Below the pieces are notes generated by a model. The model did no database searches, was not told where the DNA came from, and was given only the letters and a program-made list of their open reading frames with translations. Below, one piece after another: positions 34,094 through 45,570 of a DNA stretch of 64,000 nt (positions are counted from its first letter, which is position 1; each line of letters begins with the position of its first letter). Location of the stretch: the NCBI GenBank assembly GCA_031216915.1, contig CM062292.1, forward strand, positions 208,155,262 through 208,219,261. The letters are read 5' to 3'. The stretch comes from Pictodentalium vernedei. Its lineage: Eukaryota > Mollusca > Scaphopoda > Dentaliida > Dentaliidae. The translations under genes and the position numbers were made by a program.

Positions 34094-35672
34094 CTGGTCA
34101 AGAGCTAGATTAATTTTACTAGCTAGAATTTGTTCACATTGGTTTGTTTTGTTCATTGTATGGGAGAGTACTTAAGAGCACAGAGTTGTCCTAAACTGTA
34201 AGGGTTATGGGTATGGAGAAAATGTAATTTGAATGAACCATATGACAGATTCGCCAGCAATTTATTTGTCCAATTGTTTCAACTGGTCAGAAGAAAGCTT
34301 CATACCAAATACAAAATCTCCAGTCTGTGCAGTTTGGGAAATATTGGACATTTCATTTTTTTTCTATTTTTAGCGCCAGGTTTTCCCATGGGGAACCGCG
34401 AAAAATTTTGGGGGCATGAATGAAGTACTTAGGGTCAACTAATGCCACATATAAAATTTGGTTCAAATCGCTCCATTGGTTCTTGAAATAGAAATTTTCA
34501 GGGGAGCTCAAAAGTGAGCCCATAACCTGGAGAGCCCAAATATGGACCTATCAACTTTCTTTGAACAAATTTAATCTTGAACACCAGAGGAAGTTTCATA
34601 CCAATTACATAAAGCATTCCCACTTGACGTTCATGAGAAGATAATTTTTAATGAATTTCATGATATTTGGGCATAAGCCCAAGCCCAAAAAGGGCAGAGA
34701 CCCCATTTGAACAAAACTAAAACAGAATACCCCCAAGATGATGTGGCCCATATATGTTTCAATTTGGGCCATTGGTTTGTGAGGAGACGATATTTTTAAA
34801 AAGGTAAACATGGAATCTTTTTCCCATTGACTTCAGTGTTAAAAAATGCTGAGTCATCATATTTTCGTAACACCAAAAACAGACCATATGACAGATTCGC
34901 CAGCAATTTCTTTTGTCCAATTGTTTCAACTGCTCAGAAGAAAGCTTCATACCAAATACAAAATCTCTAGTCTGTGCAGTTTGGGAAATATTGGACTTTT
35001 CATTTTTGTTCTATTTTTAGCTCCAGGGGTTCCCATGGGGAACCGCGACAAAGTTTGGGGGCATGAATGAAGTACTTAGGGTCAACTAATGCCACATATA
35101 AAATTTGGTTCAAATCGCTCCTTTGGTTCTTGAAATATAAATTTTCAGGGGAGCTCAAACGTGAGCCCATCCCCTGGAGAGCCCAAATATGGACCTATCA
35201 ACTTTCTTTGAACAACTTTTAATCTTGAACACCAGAGAAAGTTTCATACCAAATATCAAAGCATTCCCACTTGTGGTTCATGAGAAGAAGATTTTTAAAG
35301 AATTTCATCAAATTTGGGCATAAGACCATGCCCAAAAAGGGGGGAGACCCCATTTGAACAAAACTAAAACAGAATACCCCCAAGATGATGTGGCCCATAT
35401 ATGTTTCAATTTGGGCCATTGGTTTGTGAGGAGAAGATTGATTTGTAAAAGCTAATGTATGATGGACGACGGAAGACGGACGATGGATGGCGGACGGCGG
35501 ACGACGGATGCCAAGTGATGGCAATAGCTCACACTTACTTTCAGTCAGGTGAGCTAAAAAGTCTTGTTTCCAATTGAATATGAAATACATCCACAGACTA
35601 CAAAGCTTCCTACGTGCTGCGGTGCTGGCACTTTCCAGAAAAGCCCAAGTTTGGGCTTCAAGCATTCAACTA
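34090..35672. mobile_element. palindromic MITE family 3, split by element C
   Basis: Left piece from TTAACTGGTCAAGAGCTAG; right piece 35558-35672 with GCCCAAGTTTGGGCTTCAAG and CATTCAACTAGTC. Together they resemble the copy at 10098-10347. Confidence 0.55.
34151..35557 (+). mobile_element. pearl-like element C
   Basis: Two long units 646 bp apart (ACCATATGACAGATTCGCCA at 34237 and 34883), a GACGGACGATGG microsatellite (about 35462-35512), and the 3' end GTCAGGTGAGCTAAAAA. The phrase GAGCCCAAATATGGACCTAT resembles element A units. The 5' end is uncertain. Confidence 0.65.
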
Positions 35673-36407
35673 GTCTGATTGAAGATAAGTTGCTTTTTTT
35701 TTGTAGCTGGCATATTTGCAAGCCTGGAAATAAGTAGACTGTCATCTGCACAATGTGGTCCCCAGGGGGTGAATTTGGTGATGATAACCTGCACAGCAGG
35801 GTAGCATTACTAAAATTGCCCTCTGTGAATCTCAATCTGAATCAAGATCTCATTCCTAAACAGAAAGAGGTACCCAGAGGATAAATTGGGGGATTCTAGC
35901 CAACTGTATGGGATGGCATCAGGAAATTCATCCTCTGGAGACTCATTCTGCAAATGACAGATTGCTTATTTCCAGGTTTGCATATTTGTCAATGTGAACA
36001 AGGTAAATGTCAATATGAACCAGTACACATTAGCCTCCCAACACAATGTTTCACAGATGTAGTCCAAGGGGAGCAACTCTAAATTTATATTGAAAAAGTT
36101 TTCTCTCCGAAATTGCAAAGGCTGATGGATATGTCTCCAACTGTCATAACTTACACAAGCCCTTATCAGCACAATAGTGTTAAAGAATAGAATGCATAGT
36201 AATTTTTGTACTCAGAATTTGTTCATCCATTGTTGTTACAGTTTACTAGAGAAGGCTCATAGGTATTTGTCATTTCATTGCAAAGAAAAATCCACACAAA
36301 TAAAAAAAATATAGACTTTGCCTAAATATGAAGCAGAAGCAAAGGAAATGATGCCTTTATTTGACTACAAGGTGTTGATTGGTAACAGAGACTAGTACCT
36401 AAAAAAG

Positions 36408-36635
36408 TTTGCCTTTTACTTAACATGAAGAGAAGACAATGTTTGCAAACGTTTTTTGAACTACAAAAACATTTAATTTTTGGCTTCCAAACCACACCGC
36501 TTATGATGGGCTCCTTATTGAGCACATTCCAATAAGGGGTCATAAGCTATGTTTTCGAGGCCAAAATTAGTATGAAGGCTGATTTTTCTGAATAACACTG
36601 GCTGGATATGGATGTCATGTTATGTAAAGGGTAAC
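36408..36635. mobile_element. palindromic MITE family 1, eroded ends
   Basis: CTTTTACTTAACATGAAGAG to GTTATGTAAAGGGTAA. Stem around CACCGCTTATGATGGGCTCC / GGGGTCATAAGCTATG. Confidence 0.65.
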
Positions 36636-36868
36636 CCTTTATCTAATTCACACGATATCAAAATTTATTATTTTAATTATATTTTTTCAAATTTTTGACC
36701 AAATTTCAACAAAACCATGTCATGTGCCCTCTCAATGGAATGAGCTTGGGGGGGGGGGGGGGGTGCACATAATATGGTCTTGTTAAAAAAAAATTTAAAT
36801 TTGTTTTCAACTGCTCAGTTTGTAAATTATGTGGGGAGATGCAGCCAATTGATAAGGTAAAGGGTTAA
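36630..36868. mobile_element. palindromic MITE family 2 with poly-G in the core
   Basis: GTAACCCTTTATCTAATTCA to TTGATAAGGTAAAGGGTTAA. The right half of the core stem is replaced by a G16 tract (36748-36763). Confidence 0.75.
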
Positions 36869-36939
36869 AATGCATTCATATGAAGAAATATACTGTATGC
36901 TAGGAAAGCAAAATATATAGACAACATGGAATGAGTGTG

Positions 36940-37050
36940 TTGGTCACACGATATTTATGAAATGAGTCTAAGAATTTTCTGTTTTACCGAGCCTCTGGCT
37001 TGGCAAAACAGGAAATTCATAGACAAGTTTCATAAATATTGTGTGACCAA
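36940..37050. repeat. long palindrome, about 54-bp arms
   Basis: TTGGTCACACGATATTTATG...TTACCGAGCC mirrored by GGCTTGGCAAAAC...CATAAATATTGTGTGACCAA, loop TCT. Family unknown. Confidence 0.8.
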
Positions 37051-37416
37051 TTGAAAGGCATGAATTTCATATTCTCTTTATCGTTACCAAAAACACATCT
37101 TTTAGATAGAAAAGAATGGTTAAAGAATGGAATTTCACCTTCAACATCATGCATTTGATTGTGATGCATCACAGCTGTATGCAATCACATGTCATAACTG
37201 CATTAATTTGACACAGATCTTTTTGGTGATAACCAATCAGAAAGCATTCATTTGAAATTGACCAATCAAATCAACTGAAGGTGTTACGAAGCACTTATTA
37301 ATATTTATTGAAAATTTGAAACAGACATAAGCAGAGAAAACAGAGAAGTCATATGATAAAAAAGATATTAGTTCATCAAAGAAATATGTTTTCTTTTACT
37401 ATCTGTCTCACTAATA

Positions 37417-37844
37417 CAGTGGAGCCCACTTAATTGGATATCTCTTAATTGTATATCCCTGTTAATTGAATATACTTTCCCAACACAAAACCATTTACCA
37501 TACCCCCAGTACAAATTTGACCTGTTAACTGAATATAGGTTATAGAGGAAACTCTTGTTAATTGAATAAAAATCTTGTAAACTGTCAATGAATTACCCAG
37601 ACTCGCCCAAGTTTTCCTTTGTTTATAGACCTATTTGGCCTCAGTACATCCAATACAGGCATTTAATATATTTTATCTTGTTTGACAGAGCTCATGGAGC
37701 TCTGTCAAACAAGATATAATAGAATAAATGCTAAGTTTATCTCTAGAAGACAGGAAAGTGACAATCCCTGTTAACTGAATACTCCTGTTAGTTGAATAAT
37801 TTTCATTGGCAAAGTAGCTGTTCAATTAACAGGGTTCCACTGTA
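37417..37844. mobile_element. Tigger/pogo-like MITE
   Basis: Terminal inverted repeats ACAGTGGAGCCCACTTAATT and CAATTAACAGGGTTCCACTG, flanked by TA. Inside are further (GT)TAATTGAATA phrases and the core hairpin ATCTTGTTTGACAGAGCTC / GAGCTCTGTCAAACAAGAT, the same stem sequence as family 4. Confidence 0.7.
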
Positions 37845-37898
37845 TATGTAGTATGTGCGTGGGCTGCGGGAGAATTAATTAAATTAAGTAAATCTTAC

Positions 37899-37964
37899 CT
37901 TTTTCGCAGGGGATCCATCTTTGAAAAAGGGTAGTCTTTCCAGCACAGGTGATGGTGAAGGAGA
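37899..37964 (-). CDS. PLEKHG-like RhoGEF, 66-nt proline-rich exon
   Basis: The exon is 22 codons, phase 0/0. The acceptor is TCTAATTACAG, with a likely branch point in TTCTAATTA, and the donor is AAAAAG|GTAAGA. The peptide is SPSPSPVLERLPFFKDGSPA followed by KK. It has an SP-rich start and a hydrophobic LPFF patch. Being symmetric in phase it could be skipped as a cassette without changing the frame. It joins in frame to KLSPSSNQTD at the start of the giant exon. Confidence 0.78.
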
Positions 37965-38197
37965 CTGTAATTAGAAGTAAAAATTCTATGATATTTTACC
38001 ATTTATAAAAGTGTGTTTAGGTTTGGGAGGAGATGTTGGTGTGAGAGTGACAAGAAAACTATCACTTATGATTAAACAAGTAAAATTAAGTAATTCAGTG
38101 CTGTGACACGTGTGACATTCTTAACCCTGGGTTTATATCAGACTTCATAACATTATAAAATACAAATAAGGGAATTCATTTGGGATTTAAGAACTGT

Positions 38198-38513
38198 CTG
38201 TTTATTTATTGGGGCTTAATAACACTTTTAACAGTCAGAGCCACATTGTGGCAGATAGTGTTTTGAGTGGAAGAAGTCAGAGAACCCAGAGAAAACCACT
38301 GAAGAGAAGAGAGCAACTGTTGTGCTCCCAACTTACTAACTCTACACAAGCAATGTTAGCAGTGGTTGAATGCAAGTACACCATCGACAAGCGTGCCTTA
38401 GCACACCGTGCCCCCCTGCCCCCATGTAGGGAATCTGGATTAAATGTCTAGCCCAAGGACACAATATTTTCATTTTGAAGTATAATGCTCCAACCACTGA
38501 GCCACCACACTCG
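38198..38513 (-). mobile_element. tRNA-derived SINE copy
   Basis: Minus-strand head TGGTGGCTCAGTGGTTGGAG, core GTGTCCTTGGGC and tail CCCCAATAAATAAA, matching the SINE at 19170. The box B region is decayed. Confidence 0.65.
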
Positions 38514-38539
38514 CAAATTGTTATCTGTTGATGAATTAT

Positions 38540-38777
38540 TTATTTATGGACATTAATTGCCTCAATACATCCAGTATACCGGTAGTTATATAATCCACCA
38601 TATCTTGTTTGACAAAGTTTAATGAGCTCTGTCAAACAAGATATAATATAATAAAATACATGCTAAGTTTATATCTAGCCAATAGGAAAATGAGCCAGTT
38701 CCAGTTAATTGTACACTCCTGTTAACTGAATATTTTTCTCTGGCAAAGTGTCCTTTTAATTAATAGGGTTCCACTGA
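38540..38777. mobile_element. Tigger/pogo-like MITE, 5' truncated
   Basis: Retains the hairpin ATATCTTGTTTGACAAAG / GCTCTGTCAAACAAGATAT and the right end AATAGGGTTCCACTG seen in the element at 37417. Confidence 0.6.
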
Positions 38778-38863
38778 CAGCATTTATAATTCTTCATGCA
38801 AGTTTGTTGCCTACTGTGCCATCAAACCACCACATGCCACATCATCATTAATATCTTTGTTAT

Positions 38864-39094
38864 TTAACCCTCCACCCAATGCACATGATATCAAAATTTA
38901 TTTTAATTACTGTTTTTTCAAATTTTTCAATATATTTCAACAAACCCATATCATCTGAACCAGATGAGCCATTCCAATGAGGGATTACATGATATGGCTT
39001 TGATGAAATTTTTTGAAAAATTTATTTTTTCTCAAACTGCTTAATTTGAAAATTCCACGGGCAGATGTTTCCGATTTGTTAGGTAAAGGGTTAA
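38864..39094. mobile_element. palindromic MITE family 2
   Basis: TTAACCCTCCACCCAATGCA to TTGTTAGGTAAAGGGTTAA. The core stem is partly deleted. Confidence 0.75.
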
Positions 39095-39332
39095 TATTGG
39101 TTGAAAGAATAAAAATACTAAAACTTTCCAAGCATATCTTTGCTTTTGCTCTTGAATGTCACTATGTGACATATTAGAAGAAAGAGCTTGTGGAGATTTT
39201 CTTGAAATAATGACAGATAACAGCACATCAGAACCTTGATGAAGAAAACACCTGGAATGTGCTCTGACATCAGGGGCTGCTGAAACAGCCAAGACTACTA
39301 AACTGTCAAATTTAAAAAGGAGTCAATGATAT

Positions 39333-39981
39333 TAACCCTTTACCCAATGCACACGTTATCAAAAATTACTGTTTTAATTATTGTTTTTTCAAATTTTTCA
39401 TCAAGTTTCAACAAAATCATATCATGTGACCCCCTCATTAGAACAAGCTCAGTGGGCTCAGTCTAATGAGGGGTCACCTGACATGGTTTTATTTAAGGCC
39501 ACACAAAGAAAATCTTCTGTTTCTCAGGCCATTATTTGTGAAATTGCATGCGGGCGAGCGGTTTTCTATTTTATTTTTTATATCAGTAATTACTTCTTTG
39601 CCATCAAAAGTTCATGTTCTTGGTTCAAGTTTTAGGCCTCATAATCTACAGAATAGCATATAGCATTGGGGGGGGGGGGGGGGGGGGATATTTCATCCCT
39701 TGAGTGCAAGAAGGCTTTGCAATGCTAAAGCATTGCAAAGCCTTCTTGCACTCAAGGACAAATTCATCAATTTTTTTAACTTGGGTAAAATATCAGACAT
39801 AAACCATTTAATTTTAATTTTTTTAAGTTTAAAAAAGAGAGCATGCGGCAGCCACAAGGACCATGCGGGAGGGCCTGAGAAACAGATTTTTAATTTTTTT
39901 AGGCCTAACTTTTTTGAATTTTTTTTTTCAACTGTACAAGTCCACAGGGGATTGAAGTCAATTTGTTAGGTAAAGGGTTAA
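39333..39981. mobile_element. palindromic MITE family 2 containing a family-6 element
   Basis: TTAACCCTTTACCCAATGCA to TTTGTTAGGTAAAGGGTTAA. The family-2 sequence breaks after GACATGGTTTTATT and resumes at about 39908 (TTTTTTGAATTTTT). Confidence 0.78.
39496..39907. mobile_element. palindromic element family 6, nested
   Basis: Ends AAGGCCACACAAAGAAAATC and TTTAATTTTTTTAGGCCT. TCTGTTTCTCAGGCC lies near the left end and its complement GGCCTGAGAAACAGA near the right. Core hairpin CCTTGAGTGCAAGAAGGCTT / GCCTTCTTGCACTCAAGG. It contains a G20 tract at 39668-39687. Confidence 0.75.
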
Positions 39982-40139
39982 AAGCTAAATTTAGAAGTGA
40001 TAATGATATAATATAAAGTGAATTATGAAAGCATGGTATATACTAATGTAGCTGATGGTGAAGAAACAGAAATGTTGAGTTTGGGAAATAGAGTTTTAGG
40101 CTAGGGCAGACAGTGGAAAATGATGAACAGAGTGTGATT

Positions 40140-40470
40140 GTTTGATTATTTCTATATTGGGAGTTTGTCAACACTCTCAGCAGACAGGGTCAAATCATGC
40201 TGGGTAGTTTTATGGGCAGAGGAAGTCAGAGTACCAGGAGAGAACCATCAAGCAGTTGCAAGTTGCAAGTAAATTTCATTCTCTCCAACTTACTAATCCA
40301 GCACATGCACGGTTAGCATTGGATGAAGGCATGTATACCATCAATGGTGTTGTATGTTTAGCACACTGTGCCATCATAAGCCACTAAGTGTCTTGTCCAA
40401 GGACACAAAGTTGATAATGCAGGGCATAACAAATCTTAGACATTTCAATCTGAAATACAGAGCCCTAATT
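40140..40470 (-). mobile_element. decayed SINE copy
   Basis: TTTTATGGGCAGAGGAAGTC, CCAGGAGAGAACCATC and TGTCTTGTCCAAGGACAC recall, on the minus strand, the body and core of the SINE at 19170. Confidence 0.5.
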
Positions 40471-40640
40471 AATGAATACATAAGAATGTTTTTAAAACGT
40501 AGTTTATAAATGTTATTGTATTTTGGGGAAAGCTTGCTGCCTGTAATTTAACAAAAACTTGCAACTTAGTGCATGTACATGCATGTTATCATTTCCTGTT
40601 TAGTATATGACATGAAAAAAAAACTGAATTCTGAACTCAC

Positions 40641-40690
40641 CCTTCCACCAGGTTTCCTTCCAAACATTGCAAGAGGCTTCAGAAGATTAT
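40641..40690 (-). CDS. PLEKHG-like RhoGEF, 50-nt microexon
   Basis: This short exon completes the codon opened by the previous exon (G+AT gives Asp) and ends in phase 0 at GGAAGG|GTGAGT, a strong donor. The acceptor is a T-rich tract ending CATTTCAG. The peptide is DNLLKPLAMFGRKPGGR, a basic linker. It is supported only by splice signals, phase and position between confident exons. Skipping it would disrupt the frame of the giant exon unless the preceding exon were skipped as well. Confidence 0.75.
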
Positions 40691-40799
40691 CTGAAATGAA
40701 AAAATAATTACTTTTTTATAACAGGTAAAAAATCTGAACTTTACTGTGTCAGAGGATGTACTAATCAAGTTGATAGATGGAAATGAAGCTCCAAATGAG

Positions 40800-40920
40800 A
40801 AAAACATTATCCCTTTACCATACATGGTGATGAGATGAAACTAAATTTTCATCATTTTCCTCAATAACATAGCTGATGACCCATTACTGGAACAAACTAA
40901 ATGAGATCTTTTGAGAAGGA
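40800..40920. mobile_element. palindromic MITE family 1, half element
   Basis: CCCTTTACCATACATGGTGA and ACATAGCTGATGACCCATTA resemble the left half of family 1. No right half is seen. Confidence 0.4.
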
Positions 40921-41026
40921 ACTTTTGGATGATCATCCGTGAAACTGATACATGATGCTGATATATATCTAACCAAACTATGTCACTTACAGGACATATG
41001 CCTACCACTGTGGGATACAGAATATA

Positions 41027-43792
41027 ACTAGAACTATCACTGAAGGTGATTAATACCCCCGCTTTGGGTTTTTAGAGGAATGCACTTCTGATCATGTAGG
41101 CGAAGGCCATAAGGAAATGTATACATAAAGATCATTTTTTGTTGTTGAAATTTGTATTTGCATGTGGCCTTCCACAGAACAGCACTGAATACTTAAAGAG
41201 CCCACACATATATGGTTTACATTTGGAAAAACACATTTACAATGTGCAACATGTATGCAAAATCGGTTCATTAATGTAGGAGGAGTTGCACACACAAGAA
41301 TCCCATTTGAAAACCCATAATAAATCCAAGTTAAAGGGAGATAACCTGGTTAAAATTGTCGCAGATCAAAAATTTGGGAATATGCGTATGTTCACTTAGT
41401 TGTGATAATGTTTGAAAGGTTTCGTCAAAATTGATTGATAAATGTAGGAGGAGTTGCACGCACAAGAATTTCATGTAGAAACCCATAATAAATCTAGGTT
41501 AAAGGGAGATAACCTAGTTAAAATTGCCACAGCTCAAAAATTTTGGAATATGCGCATGTTTACTTAGTAGTGATGATGTCTGTAAACTTTTGTCCAAATT
41601 GATTGATAAATGTAGGAGGAGTTGCGCACACAAGAATTTCATGCAGAAACCCATATTAAATCAAAGTTCAAGAGAGATAACCTGGTTAAAATTGTCGCAG
41701 ATCAAAAAGTTTGGAATATGCACATGTTCACTTAGTAGAGATGATGTTTGAAAGGTTTCATCAAAATCGGTTCATTAATGTAGGAGGAGTTGCGCACACA
41801 AGAATTTGTTCGAACGGAAATACATAATAAATCTAAGTCAAAGGGAGATAACCTGGTTAAAATTGTCGCAGATCAAAAATCTTGGAATATGCGCATGTTC
41901 ACTTAGTAGTGATGATGTCTGAAAAGTTTTGTCCAAATTGATTGATAAATGTAGGAGGAGTTGCACGCACAAGAATTTCATGTAGAAACCCATAATAAAT
42001 CTAAGTTAAAGGGAGATAACCTAGTTAAAATTGCCACAGCTCAAAAATTTTGGAATATGCGCATGTTCACTTAGTAGTGATGATGTCTGTAAACTTTCGT
42101 CCAAATTGATTGATAAATGTAGGAGGAGTTGCGCACACAAGAATTTCATGCCGAAACCCATATTAAATCAAAGTTCAAGAGAGATAACCTGGTTAAAATT
42201 GTCGCAGATCAAAAAGTTTGGAATATGCACATGTTCACTTAGTAGAGATGATGTTTGAAAGGGTTCATCAAAATCGGTTCATTAATGTAGGAGGAGTTGC
42301 GCACACAAGAATTTGTTTGAACGGAAAAACATAATAAATCTAAGTCAAAGGGAGATAACCTGGTTAAAATTGTCACAGATCAAAAATCTTGGAATATGCG
42401 CATGTTCAATTAGTAGTGATGATGTCTGAAAAGTTTTGTCCAAATTGATTGATAAATGTAGGAGGAGTTGCGCACACAAGAATTTCATGTAGAAACCCAT
42501 ATTAAATCAAAGTTCAAGAGAGATAACCTGGTTAAAATTGTCGCAGATTAAAAAGTTTGGAATATGCACATGTTCACTTAGTAGAGATGATGTTTGAAAG
42601 GTTTCATCAAAATCGGTTCATTAATGTAGGAGGAGTTGCGCACACAAGAATTTGTTCGGATGGAAAGACACAATAAATCTAAGTCAAAGGGAGAAAACCT
42701 GGTTAAAATTGTCGCAGATCAAAAATCTTGGAATATGCGCATGTTCACTTAGTAGTGATGATGTCTGAAAAGTTTTGTCCAAATTGATTGATAAATGTAG
42801 GAGGAGTTGCACGCACAAGAATTTCATGTAGAAACCCATAATAAATCTAAGTTAAAGGGAGATAACCTAGTTAAAATTGCCACAGCTCAAAAATTTTGGA
42901 ATATGCGCATGTTCACTAAGTAGTGATGATGTCTGTAAACTTTCGTCCAAATTGATTGATAAATGTAGGAGGAGTTGTGCACACAAGAATTTCATGCCGA
43001 AACCCATATTAAATCAAAGTTCAAGAGAGATAACCTGGTTAAAATTGTCGCAGATCAAAAAGTTTGGAATATGCACATGTTCACTTAGTAGAGATGATGT
43101 TTGAAAGGTTTCATCAAAATCGGTTCATTAATGTAGGAGGAGTTGCGCACACAAGAATTTGTTCGAACGGAAAAACATAATAAATCTAAGTCAAAGGGAG
43201 ATAACCTGGTTAAAATTGTCACAGATCAAAAATCTTGGAATATGCGCATGTTCAATTAGTAGTGATGATGTCTGAAAAGTTTTGTCCAAATTGATTGATA
43301 AATGTAGGAGGAGTTGCGCACACAAGAATTTCATGTAGAAACCCATATTAAATCAAAGTTCAAGAGAGATAACCTGGTTAAAATTGTCGCAGATTAAAAA
43401 GTTTGGAATATGCACATGTTCACTTAGTAGAGATGATGTTTGAAAGGTTTCATCAAAATCGGTTCATTAATGTAGGAGGAGTTGCGCACACAAGAATTTG
43501 TTCGGATGGAAAGACACAATAAATCTAAGTCAAAGGGAGAAAACCTGGTTAAAATTGTCGCAGATCAAAAATCTTGGAATATGCGCATGTTCACTTAGTA
43601 GTGATGATGTCTGAAAAGTTTTGTCCAAATTGATTCATAAATGTAGGAGGAGTTGCGCACACAAGAATTTCATGTCCGGAAAGACGTACGGACGGACGTA
43701 CGGACGGACGGACAGATGGACGGACGGACGGACGTACGGACGTACAGGGCGATTCCTATATAGCCCCCACTTCTTCGAAGCGGGGGTATAAT
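41027..43792 (+). mobile_element. pearl-like element E with 168/171-bp array
   Basis: The 5' end is ACTAGAACTATCACTGAAGG, then TAATACCCCCGC. About 15 units follow, each with TGTAGGAGGAGTTGCRCACA, GGGAGATAACCTGGTTAAAA, TTGGAATATGC and TTCACTTAGTAGTGATGATG. After the array come a GGAC/GTAC microsatellite (43685-43746) and the 3' hairpin CCCCCACTTC / GAAGCGGGGG. Repeated 75-codon open frames in the array are artefacts of the unit. It lies in an intron of the PLEKHG-like gene. Confidence 0.85.
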
Positions 43793-44133
43793 TATGATTT
43801 GATCAGCAATTGCGTTGCATATTTCATCACACAGGGTCTCAAAAACAATTGAAAGGCAAATGTTTTTAGTTCATCTAGCCATAGGCAGGGGGCAACAGCC
43901 CCTCACTCCCATCTGCCAAGCTGCCCCCCCCCCCCCCCCCCCCCCCCCCTGCCCCCATTCCAATGCCCCTGACTGGGTTAAAATGGACAGAATTGTAAAA
44001 TTGTTATGACTATGACATAACGGTAATGTAATGATGAAGGGTACAACAATGGCATCGTGAAGGTTCATAAATCCTTCAATAACCAAACCTCCATTTATGC
44101 ACATCTCAGAAGTAACATTGATTTACATAATAC

Positions 44134-44238
44134 CTGTAGATGTATTTCCTGCTTTCTTCAGTCTTCTCTTTTCTAAGTACTCTGGGGCAGCTAGATGAAG
44201 CTTTTTTCCTGAATCTGTTGTATCCATTACAAGATAGT
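44134..44238 (-). CDS. PLEKHG-like RhoGEF, linker exon after PH domain
   Basis: The exon is 105 nt. It takes the single base left by the previous exon (G+AC gives Asp) and leaves one base at ACAG|GTATTA. The acceptor is ATCTTTTAG. The peptide DYLVMDTTDSGKKLHLAAPE continues YLEKRRLKKAGNTST. It is charged and probably helical (PEYLEKRRLKKA) and has no catalytic motif. Phase agreement on both sides, consensus splice sites and an open frame support it. A homopolymer tract and a pearl-like repeat array lie in the introns on either side. Confidence 0.82.
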
Positions 44239-44802
44239 CTAAAAGATATATCTCTTGTATTAACATAATATTTGTATAGTTCTGTGACAAAAGTCAAAAG
44301 TCAAACCTTAAAAAATTATTTGTGCTTAGCCCAACATAAATTCCTGTATGAAAACATCATGTAATTTGAGTGAAAAATAAAACTAAAGCAGAGGGTGAGT
44401 AGGTATCTACAAGAACACATTAGAGGGAGAAGTTTGCCCCCCTCCCCCAACAAATACTTATGGTGTCTGTCTGTGTAGAAAACCACAAGAAACACAAGCA
44501 GACTTTTAGCTGATGGACTGTGTGCAGCCTTGTGATCCCTTAGGCAGGAATAGCCAAACAAGGATGGAAAGGGGAGACCACCTCCTTGCCATTAAAAACC
44601 AGGAGGCACAGAGGAGGTGAGAAGGCTCTCCTAACATTCTGTTGCATTCTGTGATGCCATGCATTTACCATTACAGAACCACCCATTGGAATTCCCATAC
44701 ATTTCCTATAAACACACCATAGAGAGCAACTGCCTCATCATAGTTTGGTAATAAGTTTAACAGGTTTGGTACAAAAGATAAATCTTAACATTAGCAGTAG
44801 AA

Positions 44803-45000
44803 AAGTGGTTCAGTGGCTTGTTGGTTAGCATGTACTTGTGATCTTGAGGTCTTGAGTTTGAATCCAGCCAGTGGCATTTGCATTGTGTGCTTCAGCAAGA
44901 AACTGTATCATTCTATATATTGCAAGTAGATGAAAGGGGCTTGCCTCAGTATTGACAATCCTTGACAATCCTCCTCCAACCAACTAGCATCTAAAACAAA
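44803..45000 (+). mobile_element. tRNA-derived SINE, head and core only
   Basis: TGGTTCAGTGGCTTGTTGGT (box A region) and GAGTTTGAATCCAGCC (box B), then ATTGTGTGCTTCAGCAAG. The tail is missing. Confidence 0.6.
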
Positions 45001-45305
45001 CATTTTACCTAACAAATAAAAAAAAAGCATACAAAACCGAACTATTCATGACAATTGCCCTTGTCATTTTGTTATTTTCCCCATTTTTTCTTCCAAATCA
45101 TAGTGAATAGCTACGAGTTTGAGAGACATCTGCCCTCGTGAAAAAAATGACACAACCGGACATCCGCCCCCCCCCCCCCCCCCTTAGCTTCTGTAAGGTT
45201 GGACATCTGCCCTCCCATAGATTGTATAGGGTAGGACACCTGCCCTCCCATGGTTTGTATTGTTATGAACAGGTAAATACTCACTTGCTGCAGCTTGTGT
45301 TTATA

Positions 45306-45411
45306 TTAACCCTTTACCTAAACAGTATTTTTAAAAAATGAATTAAATTTCACATTTTTCGAAAACAAATTTCACAATTTTGTGATAAAACCATACAAAT
45401 ATGGTATAATA
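45306..45411. mobile_element. TTAA-type MITE left end, partial
   Basis: TTAACCCTTTACCTAAACAG followed by TTTTGTGATAAAACCATACA. A matching inverse (CATATTTGTATGATTTTATT) occurs about 1 kb away at 46409-46429, so the two may be ends of one expanded element. Confidence 0.45.
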
Positions 45412-45570
45412 TTAGAACGTTCCTTTTCATGTTCTATCGGTCAATAGTACCTGAGTTTGTGTGATTTCCGAAATAAAACCTGAAGCAGCAAAGTTGCTGA
45501 AGGTTTTATTTCAGAAATCACACAAACTGAGGTACTATCGACCGATAGAACATGAAAAAAAGCGTTCTAA
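45412..45570. repeat. long palindrome, about 76-bp arms
   Basis: TTAGAACGTTCCTTTTCATG...AAATAAAACCTGAAGCAGCA and its complement, loop AAG, with few mismatches. Unassigned family. Confidence 0.8.

Noticed and set aside
41524..43104. Three near-identical 75-codon open frames (MPQLKNFGICACS)
   Set aside because: They follow the 168/171-bp units of element E and have no start context or separate conservation; they arise from the array.
43681..43790. Short regularly repeated GGAC/GTAC units resembling a CRISPR-like or origin array
   Set aside because: This is the microsatellite of the pearl-like element, followed by its 3' hairpin; there are no spacers and the genome is eukaryotic.
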